Positions 11,614-23,400 of a DNA stretch of 64,000 nucleotides are shown one piece after another (position 1 is the first letter of the stretch; each line of letters starts with the position of its first letter). Source of the stretch: an uncultured Pelagibacteraceae bacterium (GTDB lineage Bacteria; Pseudomonadota; Alphaproteobacteria; Pelagibacterales; Pelagibacteraceae). Under the pieces are notes generated by a model, which saw only the letters and a program-made list of their open reading frames with translations, had not been told where the DNA came from and searched no databases. The stretch covers positions 1 through 64,000 of the forward strand of contig CACKFY010000004.1 in NCBI GenBank assembly GCA_902599495.1, read 5' to 3'. The position numbers and the translations under genes are program-made.

Positions 11614-12349
11614 TGGCTTTTTTAATCAAAATATCATCAAAAGTTTTTTTTTGCATTATATTGATTACACCTTCCTTCGTGAGTTCTAAGCAAGCTGCAA
11701 ATATACCTGATAAACCCGTCCTTTTTTTTTGAATATCTTGCTTATAATTTTCGGGAATTAGTTCTACAATATTTTTCCAGTCATTCAAATTATCTAATTG
11801 ATTTTTAATATTATTTATCCCTTGTTCTGTTGTTAAAACAGGTAATTTTGGAATATTCACTCTTTGGAAAGACTTTTGAGCATTTAGATTTGCATAAGTT
11901 TTGAGTAATTCATATAAATTTACATCATATATAGGTGTATAAATAGATTTTATACCTCCACGCATACCTCTAAAAAAAATATCTTTCCCAATTCTTTTTT
12001 TTTTAAGTAATTGATCCGACAAAAGTCTTATTAATTCAAGTTTCTTTAATTGCAATTTTAATCGCTCTGCGACCTCAAGGGCCTTAAAATCGTCATCTTC
12101 ATCTTCAGGTAATAGTAGCTTTGATTTTAAATAAGCTAACCAAGTTGCCATGAGTAAAAATTCAGATGCAGATTCTAAATTAAGATTTTTATTGTTTTTA
12201 ATAAATTCTAAAAACTGATCAGATAATTTAGTTATTGAAATGTTTGTTAGATCAACTTTTTGATTTTTGGCTAAGTCTAATAAAACATCCAAGGGTCCAC
12301 TAAAATTTGGAATATCAATTGAAAAAGAATTATTCATAGGCGACTCCAT
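11606..12349 (-). CDS. scpA: Segregation and condensation protein A
   Basis: FSGPLDVLLDLAKNQKVDLTNISITKLSDQFLEFI. Confidence 0.93.
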   Translation of the reverse strand: MESPMNNSFSIDIPNFSGPLDVLLDLAKNQKVDLTNISITKLSDQFLEFIKNNKNLNLESASEFLLMATWLAYLKSKLLLPEDEDDDFKALEVAERLKLQLKKLELIRLLSDQLLKKKRIGKDIFFRGMRGGIKSIYTPIYDVNLYELLKTYANLNAQKSFQRVNIPKLPVLTTEQGINNIKNQLDNLNDWKNIVELIPENYKQDIQKKRTGLSGIFAACLELTKEGVINIMQKKTFDDILIKKAND

Positions 12350-12357
12350 TTCAAATA

Positions 12358-13305
12358 TTATCTTAAAAATTTATAAAATTCCGATGTTTTTTTTCGTGTA
12401 AATTCGTCTATAGGTGGAATGTTTTCTAACAATTTTAAGGATTCTTTTGAACTACCGCTACAATATAAGGCTAAATTGCAACCAGCTTTTAAAGCTTTCA
12501 AGGCATTTTCAACTATTCCATACTTTAATGATTTCATACTTATATCATCCGATATTATAATTCCTCTATAATTAATTTTTTTTCTAATTAAATCTTTGAT
12601 AATTTTTTTTGAATGAGTGGCGCAATTTTTACTATCTATATTTTTAAATAAAATATGTGCGGTCATTGCAAAAGTCGATTTACTATTTTGGAAACATTTA
12701 AAATCATTTTTTAATAAAAAATTAATATTCTTATTAATAATTGGTAACTTTTTATGAGAGTCTAATTTTGCTAAACCATGACCAGGAATATGTTTAATGA
12801 CTGTTGAAATTTTATTTTTTTCATAGGTATCAATGCATATTTTAGATAATTGTTGAATAGTTTTTATTTTTGAAGAATAGGTTCTATTTTTTAAAAAACT
12901 GTTCGTAAAAACATATGATTTATCTAAAACAGGCACTGTATTTATATTTATTCCCAGTGAATTTAAAACAGAGCAAATTTTACTTATATAAAGCTTATAA
13001 ATATTTAAACCAATTTTTGAATTACTCTCATAAATTTGCCCAAAATATCTTTGAGAAAATAATTTATTATTGATTATGTTGCTAAGTCTAGAAACCTCTC
13101 CGCCCTCTTCGTCTATAATTATTGGATATTTTTTATCTTTAGTTATTTTTTTTATTGAAAAAATAAGCTTTTTTAATTGGTTAAAATCTTTAATATTTCT
13201 TTTAAAAAGAATTACTCCCCAGGGAGTGAATTTTCTAAATATATTTAATTCTATTTTTGTTAATTTGTATCCAGCTATGCTTATTATGATTGCCTTTTTT
13301 ATCAT
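12358..13305 (-). CDS. nagZ: Beta-N-acetylhexosaminidase (NagZ, GH3)
   Basis: IDEEGGEVSRL, KHIPGHGLAKLDSHKKLP, IISDDISMKSL motifs; conserved locus position. Confidence 0.9.
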   Translation of the reverse strand: MIKKAIIISIAGYKLTKIELNIFRKFTPWGVILFKRNIKDFNQLKKLIFSIKKITKDKKYPIIIDEEGGEVSRLSNIINNKLFSQRYFGQIYESNSKIGLNIYKLYISKICSVLNSLGININTVPVLDKSYVFTNSFLKNRTYSSKIKTIQQLSKICIDTYEKNKISTVIKHIPGHGLAKLDSHKKLPIINKNINFLLKNDFKCFQNSKSTFAMTAHILFKNIDSKNCATHSKKIIKDLIRKKINYRGIIISDDISMKSLKYGIVENALKALKAGCNLALYCSGSSKESLKLLENIPPIDEFTRKKTSEFYKFLR

Positions 13306-13568
13306 TATTTAAAAAGTTCCCAAAAACTTCTCTTTAATCTTTCATTATCATTATTTTCAAAACCAGAATTAAACTCAATAACATCTTTAGTATTATTTTT
13401 AAGAATAGGTAGATCTGACGTATTTTTAATCATTTTAGTTTGTATGTTCTCTCTTTGATTTATTACTCTATTCAAATTTTTCTCAGAGAAATAGTAATTG
13501 AATACTAATATAAAAAATAAGAGAAAAATTATAAAAGCTAGTAATTTAACAATATTTGAGAACATCAC
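13305..13568 (-). CDS. Small single-TM protein between argS and nagZ
   Basis: 87 aa; one N-terminal hydrophobic segment; ATG overlaps flanking genes in the operon. Confidence 0.7.
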   Translation of the reverse strand: MMFSNIVKLLAFIIFLLFFILVFNYYFSEKNLNRVINQRENIQTKMIKNTSDLPILKNNTKDVIEFNSGFENNDNERLKRSFWELFK

Positions 13569-15283
13569 ATTTTATTTGGTAAAGAAACATTAAGTATTTT
13601 CATGCCATTTTGCAGAACTATTAATACGAGTTGCATCATTAATAGTTTTGATTTGTCTATGTTGCCTTTTTTAATAAATTTAAATTTATCATCTTCGTTT
13701 CCTTTGCTCCAATATGAATGAAATAAGGTGGCTAATTCATAAAGATAAAATGGAATTCGATGAGGTTCATATTTGTTAGAAGCAATCTTAATTATTTTTG
13801 GCCACTCAAATACTTTTTTTAGTATTTCTTTTTCATATTTATTAAAATTTATATCGCCAATTTTAGCTTGTTTGTTTTTTTTAGATTTAAAATCTATTGT
13901 GCGAAATATTGATTGGATTCTTGCATGACAATATTGAACATAAAAAACTGGATTATCTTTGCTTTTTTCTAAAACTTTATCAAAATCAAATTCTAATTCA
14001 ACATCATTACTTCTATTGAGCATCATGAATCTGATCGAGTCTTTGTTAACTTCATTTAATAGATCATTAACGGAAATAAAGTCTCCAGATCTTTTTGACA
14101 TCTTAAAAGGTGATCCGTCTTTATATAATTTTACTAATTGACAAACTTTACAATGTAAAATTTGTTTATTTTTGGATAATGCTTTGACGGCTCCCTCTAT
14201 TCTTTTTATATATCCAGTGTGATCAGCACCGAGTATATTTATTAATCTATCATAGTTTCTTGAAACTTTATTAAAATGATAAGCTAAATCATTTGCAAAA
14301 TATGTCCAAGAACCATCATTTTTTTGTAATGCTCTATTAGTGTCATCTCCAAATAAAGTTGACTTAAATATTAATCTTTTAGTTTTTTTCCAATCTTCAT
14401 TTTTAATTCCTTTAGGAGGCTCTAAAAATCCTTCCTCAACATAATTAGATCTTTTTAACTGATTTATAGCTTTAATTACCGTTTTTGAATTTACGATTGA
14501 TTTTTCTGATATAAAACTATCGTGTGATATTCCTAGTTTTTTTAAATCTGACTTAATCATTTCCATTGAATATTTTAAAGATTCTTTTGTCAAAAAATTA
14601 TAATTGTCTTTAAGAGAATTAAACTTTAATTTACTTTTTGAAAGAATTTTTTTTGCTATTTCGATAATATAATCGCCAGGATATAGTTCTTTTTCGTTAA
14701 CAAAGCTCTCATTATATTTTATTTCTCTAATTCTTAAAAAAACTGATTTAACAAAATTATTTATCTGATTTCCGTAATCATTAATGTAGTACTCTTTTAT
14801 AACTTTATTTCCATTAAACTTAAGAAGATTTGATAATACATCTCCGTATATTGCTCCTCTACTATGGCCTACATGCATAGGCCCTGTTGGGTTTGCTGAA
14901 ACAAATTCTATATTATACGAGTATTTGGTTTTATATGAACCAAAAGATTTATCTTCTTTAAAAATTTTATTAATTATAGAAATTAAAGCTTTATCTGAAA
15001 GATTTATATTAATAAATCCAGGTCCAGCAATTTCAACTTTTTTAAAATCAGTAATATTTTTTTTTAATAAATCCATTATATTTAATGAAAGTTTATTAGG
15101 ATCTTTTTTATTTAATTTTGCTAAAATCATAGAAATGTTTGAGGACAAATCTGAGTCGATATTTGATGGTGGTAACTCTAAACTGACACCTTTAAAATTA
15201 TTAGTCTCTTTTAGATCTAATTTTTTTTGATTTTTTTTAATTAAAGTCAAAATTTTTTTAAGATAAATTTCAAATATATTCAT
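13565..15283 (-). CDS. argS: Arginyl-tRNA synthetase
   Basis: VEFVSANPTGPMHVGHSRGAIYGDVLSNLL; KMSKRSGDF. Confidence 0.96.
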   Translation of the reverse strand: MNIFEIYLKKILTLIKKNQKKLDLKETNNFKGVSLELPPSNIDSDLSSNISMILAKLNKKDPNKLSLNIMDLLKKNITDFKKVEIAGPGFININLSDKALISIINKIFKEDKSFGSYKTKYSYNIEFVSANPTGPMHVGHSRGAIYGDVLSNLLKFNGNKVIKEYYINDYGNQINNFVKSVFLRIREIKYNESFVNEKELYPGDYIIEIAKKILSKSKLKFNSLKDNYNFLTKESLKYSMEMIKSDLKKLGISHDSFISEKSIVNSKTVIKAINQLKRSNYVEEGFLEPPKGIKNEDWKKTKRLIFKSTLFGDDTNRALQKNDGSWTYFANDLAYHFNKVSRNYDRLINILGADHTGYIKRIEGAVKALSKNKQILHCKVCQLVKLYKDGSPFKMSKRSGDFISVNDLLNEVNKDSIRFMMLNRSNDVELEFDFDKVLEKSKDNPVFYVQYCHARIQSIFRTIDFKSKKNKQAKIGDINFNKYEKEILKKVFEWPKIIKIASNKYEPHRIPFYLYELATLFHSYWSKGNEDDKFKFIKKGNIDKSKLLMMQLVLIVLQNGMKILNVSLPNKM

Positions 15284-16410
15284 TTTATTTTGTTATATAA
15301 ATTTATTGCATATCTATCTGTCATTCCAGCAATATAATCACAGATCAATCTATCGGTATTCCTTCGGTTGCTAGGATGAATTTGAACAAATTTTTTTGGA
15401 TTTTTTTTGATATTAAAAAATAAACCTTTAATTATCTTTTTACCTAAATTTGTTCTGTGGATAACGTTATTATGATAATACATATTCTCTTTTAAAAAAA
15501 ATTTTACATTTTCAACAAATAATCTCATTTTATTTGAAAAGCAAACTAATGGATATTTAGATTTATAAACATCTCTTATAGTTTTAATATTGTTTTTTTT
15601 TAAATTTTTCTTAGTGTTTGAAATAACATCCTGTACCATTTCATTAATAATGTCTCTTATTATTTGTCTAAGAGCTAAATCTAATGAATATTTTATTATT
15701 TTTTGTTTGTGTTTTTTAATAAGATTTTTAAGCACTGGTAATTCACTTATATCTTTTAATGTAAACAATTTAGCATTTAAACCATCTTCAAGATCATGAC
15801 TGTTATAAGCTATATCATCTGAAATTGAAGCTATTTGAGCCTCAAGAGAGGGACTGTAATTAAAATTTATTTTATTTTTAAAATAATTTTTTCCCAATAT
15901 ATTATCTATTTTTTTAATATCTTTAATAGGACCATTATGTTTAATTAAACCATCTATTGTTTCAAAAGATAAGTTCAATCCCTTGAAATTATAATATTTA
16001 TTCTCCAGTAGTGTAACTATTCTCAAAGTTTGTATATTATGGTCAAAACCTCCACTTTCTCTCATACATTCATTGAGCGACTCTTCTCCAGCATGACCAA
16101 AGGGGGTGTGTCCCAGATCATGTGCCAAACTTAAAGTTTCTGTTAAATCTTCATTTAAATTAAAAACTTTAGAAAGTGTTCTAGCAATTTGTGATACTTC
16201 AAGTGAATGAGTGATTCTAGTCCTATAATGATCTCCAGAAGTATTAACGAAAACTTGAGTTTTATGTTTTAGTCTTCTAAATGCAGTAGAATGTAAAATT
16301 CTATCTCTGTCTCTTTGATAAGGTGATCTTAAGTTACTTTTTTTTTCTTTGTAAAATCTCCCTTTAGAACGAATAGGAGTAGATAATTTTGAAAAGGTAT
16401 TGCTTTGCAT
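15280..16410 (-). CDS. dgt: dGTP triphosphohydrolase-like protein
   Basis: SPYQRDRDRILHSTAFRRLKHKTQVF, HSLEVSQIARTL, HDLGHTPFGHAGE HD motifs. Confidence 0.93.
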   Translation of the reverse strand: MQSNTFSKLSTPIRSKGRFYKEKKSNLRSPYQRDRDRILHSTAFRRLKHKTQVFVNTSGDHYRTRITHSLEVSQIARTLSKVFNLNEDLTETLSLAHDLGHTPFGHAGEESLNECMRESGGFDHNIQTLRIVTLLENKYYNFKGLNLSFETIDGLIKHNGPIKDIKKIDNILGKNYFKNKINFNYSPSLEAQIASISDDIAYNSHDLEDGLNAKLFTLKDISELPVLKNLIKKHKQKIIKYSLDLALRQIIRDIINEMVQDVISNTKKNLKKNNIKTIRDVYKSKYPLVCFSNKMRLFVENVKFFLKENMYYHNNVIHRTNLGKKIIKGLFFNIKKNPKKFVQIHPSNRRNTDRLICDYIAGMTDRYAINLYNKIK

Positions 16411-16448
16411 AAATGTATTTTAAAATATATACTATATATTAACTTAAT

Positions 16449-16766
16449 ATGACAAAAAAAATTGAATTTACAGATAGAGCAAAGAAACAAATTGAAAAAA
16501 TAACTTCAGGAAACGACTCTAAAAAATATTTTAGAATTTCAGTTAAAGGAGGAGGTTGTTCTGGATTTAAGTATAATTTCAGCTTTGACAATTCAAGAAA
16601 TAATAATGATATTTTGTTTGAGAATACTGTAATTGATAAAACCTCTCTAGATATTATTAATGGATCAATAATTGATTTTAAAATTGAGATGATTGGTGAG
16701 TCTTTTGTTATTAATAATCCAAATGCTTCTTCTTCTTGTGGTTGTGGTTTATCTTTTTCTGCTTAA
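16449..16766 (+). CDS. erpA: Iron-sulfur cluster insertion protein (HesB/IscA family, ErpA-like)
   Basis: VKGGGCSGFKYNFSF ... SSSCGCGLSF conserved cysteines. Confidence 0.85.
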   Translation: MTKKIEFTDRAKKQIEKITSGNDSKKYFRISVKGGGCSGFKYNFSFDNSRNNNDILFENTVIDKTSLDIINGSIIDFKIEMIGESFVINNPNASSSCGCGLSFSA

Positions 16767-17542
16767 TGAAAATAATTTCATGGAATGTTAATTCAGTCAG
16801 AGCTAGAATAACAAATATTTTAGATTATATTAAGCAATCTAATCCTGACATTTTATTTCTTCAAGAAATTAAAACTCAAGATGAAAATTTTCCCTATGAA
16901 GATTTTGAAAAAAGGGGTTATCATTCTTATGTTTATGGTCAAAAAAGTTATAATGGAGTAGCTATTTTGTCAAAGTCTGAAATAAAGAGTATCAGTAAAG
17001 ATTTTATTGTGGATGATTTAAAACAATCAAGAATTATTACGGGAGAAATATTTTTAAAAAAAAAGAAAATCGAATTAATAAATGTCTATGTTCCAAATGG
17101 AAATCCTGTTGGAACAACAAAATATGATTACAAAAAAAACTGGTTAAATAAATTTATTTCAAGCATTAAAAAAAAACTTATGAAAAATTCTAATTTATTA
17201 ATTGCAGGTGATTTTAATATAATTCCAGAAGAAATTGATGTTTATGATTTTAGAAGGTATGAAAATGATGCTCTTGGAAAATTAGAAATTAGGAAAAAAT
17301 TTCGTGAATTATTAAATTTAGGTTTTAATGATATTTATCGTCTTAAAAATAAAGATAAACAAGAGTATACCTTTTGGGATTATTTTGCGGGATCTTGGCA
17401 AAAAAATTATGGTATGAGAATTGATCATTTCCTTTTAACAAATAATTTAATTGAAAATATAAAATCAATTAGTATTAATAAAAAACCTAGATCTATGATT
17501 AAACCATCAGATCATACACCAATTGAATTACAAATTAACTAG
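16766..17542 (+). CDS. xthA: Exodeoxyribonuclease III
   Basis: MKIISWNVNSVRARITN ... LFLQEIKTQ ... DHTPIELQI. Track ORF starts at 16736, but the ATG at 16766 (TAATG overlap with the upstream stop) gives the canonical N-terminus. Confidence 0.94.
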   Translation: MKIISWNVNSVRARITNILDYIKQSNPDILFLQEIKTQDENFPYEDFEKRGYHSYVYGQKSYNGVAILSKSEIKSISKDFIVDDLKQSRIITGEIFLKKKKIELINVYVPNGNPVGTTKYDYKKNWLNKFISSIKKKLMKNSNLLIAGDFNIIPEEIDVYDFRRYENDALGKLEIRKKFRELLNLGFNDIYRLKNKDKQEYTFWDYFAGSWQKNYGMRIDHFLLTNNLIENIKSISINKKPRSMIKPSDHTPIELQIN

Positions 17543-18737
17543 CTCGACCATATATATCTTTGTATCGGACAATATCTGTTTCTTTTAAAATAGAACCTAG
17601 TTGAACTTCCATAATTTTGACTGTTTTCTTACTTAAGTTTTGAATCCTATGAATTGCTCCTTTTGGAATAAAAATTGTGTCGTTAGGTTTTTTTAAGAAT
17701 ACATTTTTGTTTAAAGTGATTTTAGGCTTTCCTTGGACTATAACCCAATGTTCTGATCTATAAAAATGTTTTTGCAAACTAAGTATTCCTTTTGGTTTTA
17801 CAATAAGTTCCTTAACCAAAAATTTATTACCATTAAATAAATTTATATAGCTACCCCATGGTCTTTTAAAAATGTTCTTCCTTTTAAAATATTTCGGTTT
17901 ATCTTTCTTAAACATTAATAAAATTTCTTTCCAGCTTCCTAAATCTGACCAAGGAATATCAAGTTTTATGGCGTATATATTTTTTGTTTTCTCTAGAATT
18001 GCATAATCAAAAGATTTTTTAGGATTTTTAATAAATTCTTTTTTGTTTAAATAGTAAGTGTTGTTTCTATATTTGCTTTTTAAAACAGACTGCAATGAAT
18101 TTTTATAAATATTTCTTTGATATTTTATATAATTGTTTATCAAAGAATCTTTTCTTAAAAAGAACATACCAGAGTTCCAATAACCACCTTTTCTAATGAT
18201 ATTTGTTGCTTTTTGTTTATTAGGTTTTTCAAGGAATTTAGCAACTCTAAAAAGTCTATTTTCTCTTTTCATAACAAAGTATCCAAATTGATCTGAGGGC
18301 ATATTGGGTTTAATTCCAAAAATAAAAATATTTGTATCAGTTAAAAACTTAACATTCTTTTTAATTTCTATATTTAATCTATTTTCTTTATCAATTAAGT
18401 GATCTGCAGAAAGAAACATCAAAGGTTGTTTATTTGGAATATCATCAATTAGAGCAGAGGAAAGGATAGCCGCACCTGTATCCTTTTTTGCTGGCTCTAA
18501 AATAATTTTATATTTTTTAATTTTATGTTTTCTTAAGTTTTTTTTAATATCCTTTATGTATTTTAAATTTGTGCTAATAATAGGATAATCAAACAAAGGG
18601 TTTTTAATTCTTTTCAATGTTTTACCGAACAGTGTCCATCCGCCAAAATCTATAAACTGTTTAGCTTGATGGTGTTTGATATTTGGCCATAATCTGGTTC
18701 CAGCACCTCCGCATAAAATAACTGGTCTTATTTTCAT
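17535..18737 (-). CDS. manC: Mannose-1-phosphate guanylyltransferase (ManC/CpsB type, C-terminal cupin-like domain)
   Basis: PVILCGGAGTRLWP, FVMKRENRLFRVAKFLEKP, KELIVKPKGILSLQKHFYRSEHWVIVQG. Confidence 0.9.
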   Translation of the reverse strand: MKIRPVILCGGAGTRLWPNIKHHQAKQFIDFGGWTLFGKTLKRIKNPLFDYPIISTNLKYIKDIKKNLRKHKIKKYKIILEPAKKDTGAAILSSALIDDIPNKQPLMFLSADHLIDKENRLNIEIKKNVKFLTDTNIFIFGIKPNMPSDQFGYFVMKRENRLFRVAKFLEKPNKQKATNIIRKGGYWNSGMFFLRKDSLINNYIKYQRNIYKNSLQSVLKSKYRNNTYYLNKKEFIKNPKKSFDYAILEKTKNIYAIKLDIPWSDLGSWKEILLMFKKDKPKYFKRKNIFKRPWGSYINLFNGNKFLVKELIVKPKGILSLQKHFYRSEHWVIVQGKPKITLNKNVFLKKPNDTIFIPKGAIHRIQNLSKKTVKIMEVQLGSILKETDIVRYKDIYGRAS

Positions 18738-20455
18738 TAAATTTTAGAGTAGTCTTTAACTTCTTTTTTCTTACCAGGGTGAGTCGGTGCCCCTAGATAA
18801 GCAGGTCCCACTGTTTGAGCATATTTCCAAAGTGTTCCCGAACCAAAAGAAGATTTTTTTTCTTTCCATTTTTTCTTTCTTGAAATTAGCTGTGATTTCG
18901 TCAATCTAACATTTATTGTTCCTTTTTTTGCATCAATGTCAATCGTGTCTCCATTTTTTAATAAAGCTATTGGTCCGCCTAAAGCTGCTTCTGGTCCAAC
19001 GTGTCCAACACAAAAGCCTCTTGTAGCTCCAGAAAATCTTCCGTCTGTTATTAAAGCAACTTTTTCTCCTTTGCCTTGACCATAAATTGCTCCAGTTGTT
19101 GATAGCATTTCTCGCATACCTGGGCCTCCTCTTGGTCCTTCATATCTTATTATTATTACGTCTCCATCTTTATATTTTTTAGTTTGAACAGCTTTCATGG
19201 CATCTTCTTCATTGTCAAAACATCTTGCTTTACCAGTAAATTGTAATTTTTTTAATCCTGCTATTTTTACAATCGCACCATCAGGAGCTAAATTTCCCTT
19301 TAAACCAACTACTCCTCCATCTGGAGATAAAGGATTATTATATTCTCTTAATACCTTTTGATTAGGATTAAATTGAATATTTTTTAGATTTTCTTTTATA
19401 GTTTTGCCAGTAACTGTTAAACATTCTCCATGAATAAAACCACCATCAAATAAAGTTTTTAATAACATTGGAACACCACCGGCTTCCCACATATCTTTAG
19501 CAACAAATTTTCCACCTGGTTTCAAATCGGCAAGGTATGGTGTTTTTTTGAATATTTTAGCTACGTCCATTAAATCAAATTTAACACCGATTTCATTTGC
19601 TAGCGCAGGCAAATGTAAAGCAGCATTTGTCGAACCGCCAGTTGCAGCTACTATAGTAGCAGCATTTTCTAAAGATTTTTTTGTTACAATATCTCTTGGT
19701 TTAATATTTTTTTCTAACAAATTCATTACAGCTTGACCGCTTTCAAAAGCATACTTATCTCTTTCCTCATAAGGTGCAGGTGTTCCTGCTGAATAGGGTA
19801 ATGCTAGTCCAATGGCTTCAGATACACATGCCATAGTGTTAGCAGTAAACTGACCTCCACAGGCCCCTGCACTTGGACAAGCAACTAATTCAAGTTCTCT
19901 AAGTTCTTCAGAAGACATTGAACCTGAGGAATGTTTTCCTACTGCTTCAAATACATCTACAACTGTTACATCTTTGCCTTTATATTTACCGGGTAAAATA
20001 GATCCTCCATAAATAAAAACGCTAGGAACATTTAATCTAAGCATGGACATCATCAGTCCAGGTAAAGATTTATCACACCCTGCAATACCAACTAGAGCAT
20101 CGTAACAGTGCCCTCTAACTGTTAACTCTGCTGAGTCAGCAATAATTTCTCTTGAAATTAAAGACGATTTCATTCCCTCATGTCCCATTGCAATCCCATC
20201 AGTTACAGTAATTGTACAAAATTCTCTAGGTGTTCCACCAAATTGTTTCACGCCTTTCTTTACAGATTGTGCTTGTCGCATAAGCGCGGTATTACATGGG
20301 GCTGCTTCATTCCAAGTTGATACAACTCCTATAAATGGTTTAGCCACGTCTTGTTCTGTTTCCCCCATGGCATAGTAAAAAGATCTATGAGGAGCTCTGT
20401 CAGCTCCTAAAGATGTATGACGACTTGGTAATTTTTTTTTGTTAAATTTAGACAT
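18737..20455 (-). CDS. ilvD: Dihydroxy-acid dehydratase
   Basis: [48 protein letters not shown]. Confidence 0.97.
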   Translation of the reverse strand: MSKFNKKKLPSRHTSLGADRAPHRSFYYAMGETEQDVAKPFIGVVSTWNEAAPCNTALMRQAQSVKKGVKQFGGTPREFCTITVTDGIAMGHEGMKSSLISREIIADSAELTVRGHCYDALVGIAGCDKSLPGLMMSMLRLNVPSVFIYGGSILPGKYKGKDVTVVDVFEAVGKHSSGSMSSEELRELELVACPSAGACGGQFTANTMACVSEAIGLALPYSAGTPAPYEERDKYAFESGQAVMNLLEKNIKPRDIVTKKSLENAATIVAATGGSTNAALHLPALANEIGVKFDLMDVAKIFKKTPYLADLKPGGKFVAKDMWEAGGVPMLLKTLFDGGFIHGECLTVTGKTIKENLKNIQFNPNQKVLREYNNPLSPDGGVVGLKGNLAPDGAIVKIAGLKKLQFTGKARCFDNEEDAMKAVQTKKYKDGDVIIIRYEGPRGGPGMREMLSTTGAIYGQGKGEKVALITDGRFSGATRGFCVGHVGPEAALGGPIALLKNGDTIDIDAKKGTINVRLTKSQLISRKKKWKEKKSSFGSGTLWKYAQTVGPAYLGAPTHPGKKKEVKDYSKI

Positions 20456-20457
20456 AT

Positions 20458-23106
20458 TTAATTTATACTCGATACAATACTTCTTAATTTTTCATCTTCA
20501 ATAGTTAATTCACTTACTAATTTTTTATCATTTTGAACTATTTCTTTGGGAGCATTCTTTAAATAAGCCTTATTTTGAAGCTTATTATTTAAAGCGTCAA
20601 TTTGTTTTCTTATAGTAAGTAATTTTTGCGAAATTCTCACTTTTTGAGAGTTTAAATCGATATCTTCATTAAAACTTAGTGAAAGTTTTTCTTTTAAAGA
20701 GATTATATCAATGTAGTTTTGTTGACTTTTTTTATATTTTGTAACCCCGTTTACTCTACCAACTTGCTTAATTAAGTTTAAATTATTATTAATTAACTTT
20801 TTTAATTTATTAGATTTTTCATTGAAAGAGATATTACAAAATAACTTTGCTTTAATTTTTAATTCAGCTTTTGTTGATCTTATATTTGAAATTAATTCTA
20901 TTAAGTTATTTATTTCTAGTTGATTTTTATTAAAACTAGCTACTTTTTTGAAATTAGGCCAGGAAGACAAAATTAATTCTTTTTTAAATAGTTTTTTATA
21001 GTTATTTTTTGACCAAACTGTCTCTGAAAAAAATGGGATAAAAGGATGAAGGATTTTTAAAATATTGGCCATCATAAATGAAGAAAAATTTTTTACTTCT
21101 TTAATTTCATTTTTATTTTTCGAGTTAAAAATAGGCTTTAGAAATTCTAAATACCAATCACAGTATAAATGCCAAACAAATTTATATACATGTTTTGATG
21201 CCTCATCGAATCTAAATATTTCAATATTTTTCGATACAATATTTTGTGTCTTTATAAATTCATTAAATATCCAATGATTAATAGGAAGTTTAATAGATTT
21301 TAAATTAATTTTTTTATCTATTTTACAATTATTTAATTTTAAAAAGTTATTAGCACTCCAGATTTTAGTTATAAAGTTTCTATTTCCTGTAACTCTATCT
21401 TTTGATAATTTTACATCTCTTCCTGGAGACGCCATTGAAATTAATGTAAACCTTAAACTATCTGCACCATATTCATTTATTAATTCAAGAGGATCAATAA
21501 CATTTCCTTTTGATTTTGACATTTTTTGACCTTTTTCATCTCTAACTAAAGCATGAACATAAACTTTGTGAAATGGTGTTTTATTATTAAAATAATTTCC
21601 CATCATTAACATTCTAGCAACCCAGAAAAAAATTATGTCAAAACCTGTTACAAGAATTGATGTTGGATAAAATTTTGAGAGTTCTTTTGTTTTAACTGGC
21701 CACCCTAAGGTTGCAAAAGGCCATAAAGCTGATGAGAACCAAGTATCTAGCACATCTGTTTCTTGTTTTAATTTAAAATTCTTATTTTTATTTTTTTTCT
21801 TCGCTAATTCAAAAGCATCTTTTTCATTTTCAGCGACAAAAATATTATTATTTTGATCGTACCACGCCGGTATTCTATGACCCCACCAAATTTGTCTAGA
21901 TATGCACCAGGGCTCAATATTTTTCATCCATTGAAAAAAAATTTTAGTCCAATTATTTGGAAAAAAAGATGTTTTTCCCGAGGAAACAATTTGAATTGGT
22001 TTCTTAGATAATTTTTTTGCATTTACAAACCATTGTTCTGTTAATAAGGGCTCAATTATAGTATTTGATCTATCTCCATATGGAATTTTATTATTGATAT
22101 TCTCAATTTTAACAAGATGGCCTTTTTCCTTGAGTTGTCTCACTAAAAGTTTTCTTGCCTCAAACCTGTCTAGACCTATAAATTCTTCAATTCCGTTTTT
22201 ATTAATTTTACCATTTTTTTTAAAAATGTTTATTATTTCTAAATTATTTCTTTTACCAACATTATAATCATTAAAATCATGTGCTGGTGTTATTTTTACT
22301 GCACCTGTTCCCTGATCCGGATCAGCATAATGATCAGTTATAATTTTTACTGATCTATTTACTATAGGAATAATAGCTTTTTTTCCTATAAAATTTGAGT
22401 ACCTCTTGTCATTTGGATTTACCGCAATAGCTGTATCACCCATCATTGTTTCTGGTCTTGTGGTTGCAATTGTTATTTTTTCTTCTGAATTTTCAATTTG
22501 ATAATCAATATAAAATAATTGCGATTGAACATCTTTCTGAATTACTTCTAAATCTGAAATTGCGGTTTGGAGATGAGTGTCCCAATTTACCAATTTTTTG
22601 TCTTTAAAAATCAATTTAGCATTATATAAATCTACAAACACTTTTATTACTGCACGAGAGAGATCTTTATCCATTGTAAATCTAGTTCTAGACCAGTCAC
22701 AAGAACATCCTAATTTTTTTAATTGATCTAATATTATGCCGCCAGACTCTTCTTTCCATTCCCACACCTTTTTGATAAATTCTTCTCTTCCTAAATCATT
22801 TTTTTTTAAACCTTTTTTTTCTAAATTATTTTCTACAATAGCTTGGGTCGCTATACCTGCGTGATCAGTACCTGGTTGCCATAAGGTTTCAAAACCTTTC
22901 ATCCTATAATATCTTACTAATACATCTTGTAAGCTGTTATTAAGAGCGTGCCCCATATGCAATCTACCTGTTACATTCGGAGGGGGTATCACGACTGAAA
23001 AATTTTTTTTTAACGATCCCTTTTTTGGTTTAAACAATCCTTTTTTTATCCAAAAATCAGAGATTTTTTTTTCTTCTTTTAAATGATTATATTTTTTAAA
23101 TTCCAT
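20458..23106 (-). CDS. valS: Valyl-tRNA synthetase
   Basis: [62 protein letters not shown]. Confidence 0.97.
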   Translation of the reverse strand: MEFKKYNHLKEEKKISDFWIKKGLFKPKKGSLKKNFSVVIPPPNVTGRLHMGHALNNSLQDVLVRYYRMKGFETLWQPGTDHAGIATQAIVENNLEKKGLKKNDLGREEFIKKVWEWKEESGGIILDQLKKLGCSCDWSRTRFTMDKDLSRAVIKVFVDLYNAKLIFKDKKLVNWDTHLQTAISDLEVIQKDVQSQLFYIDYQIENSEEKITIATTRPETMMGDTAIAVNPNDKRYSNFIGKKAIIPIVNRSVKIITDHYADPDQGTGAVKITPAHDFNDYNVGKRNNLEIINIFKKNGKINKNGIEEFIGLDRFEARKLLVRQLKEKGHLVKIENINNKIPYGDRSNTIIEPLLTEQWFVNAKKLSKKPIQIVSSGKTSFFPNNWTKIFFQWMKNIEPWCISRQIWWGHRIPAWYDQNNNIFVAENEKDAFELAKKKNKNKNFKLKQETDVLDTWFSSALWPFATLGWPVKTKELSKFYPTSILVTGFDIIFFWVARMLMMGNYFNNKTPFHKVYVHALVRDEKGQKMSKSKGNVIDPLELINEYGADSLRFTLISMASPGRDVKLSKDRVTGNRNFITKIWSANNFLKLNNCKIDKKINLKSIKLPINHWIFNEFIKTQNIVSKNIEIFRFDEASKHVYKFVWHLYCDWYLEFLKPIFNSKNKNEIKEVKNFSSFMMANILKILHPFIPFFSETVWSKNNYKKLFKKELILSSWPNFKKVASFNKNQLEINNLIELISNIRSTKAELKIKAKLFCNISFNEKSNKLKKLINNNLNLIKQVGRVNGVTKYKKSQQNYIDIISLKEKLSLSFNEDIDLNSQKVRISQKLLTIRKQIDALNNKLQNKAYLKNAPKEIVQNDKKLVSELTIEDEKLRSIVSSIN

Positions 23107-23204
23107 TATATTGACCTATATACTTTATATCAAATAACCAAAAACCTAAAAGACTTAGATTTTCCTTTATTGAAGCTAATAAATGATTTAAAAGAAACTT
23201 TACT

Positions 23205-23278
23205 GGCCACGTGGCGGAATGGTTACGCAGAGGATTGCAAATCCTTTTATCCCAGTTCGATTCTGGGCGTGGCCTCCA
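23205..23278 (+). tRNA. tRNA-Cys (GCA)
   Basis: GGCCACG...CGTGGCC acceptor stem, anticodon loop TTGCAAA, CAGTTCGATTCTG T-arm, encoded CCA. Confidence 0.95.
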
Positions 23279-23324
23279 ATTATTAAGTTGTTTTATTAAA
23301 ATAAAAAAAGTATGTTGAAACTAT

Positions 23325-23400
23325 TCCTCGGTAGCTCAGTTGGTAGAGCAGTTGACTGTTAATCAATTGGTCGCAGGTTCGAGTCCTGCCCGAGGAGCCA
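23325..23400 (+). tRNA. tRNA-Asn (GTT)
   Basis: TCCTCGG...CCGAGGA acceptor stem, anticodon loop CTGTTAA, GGTTCGAGTCC T-arm, encoded CCA. Confidence 0.96.

Noticed and set aside
23083-23286. 67-aa plus-strand ORF
   Set aside because: Runs through the tRNA-Cys gene and overlaps the valS start.
23205-23400. tRNA-Cys/tRNA-Asn pair as a possible integration hotspot
   Set aside because: No integrase, duplicated tRNA 3' end or foreign-looking genes nearby; flanks are ordinary chromosomal genes.
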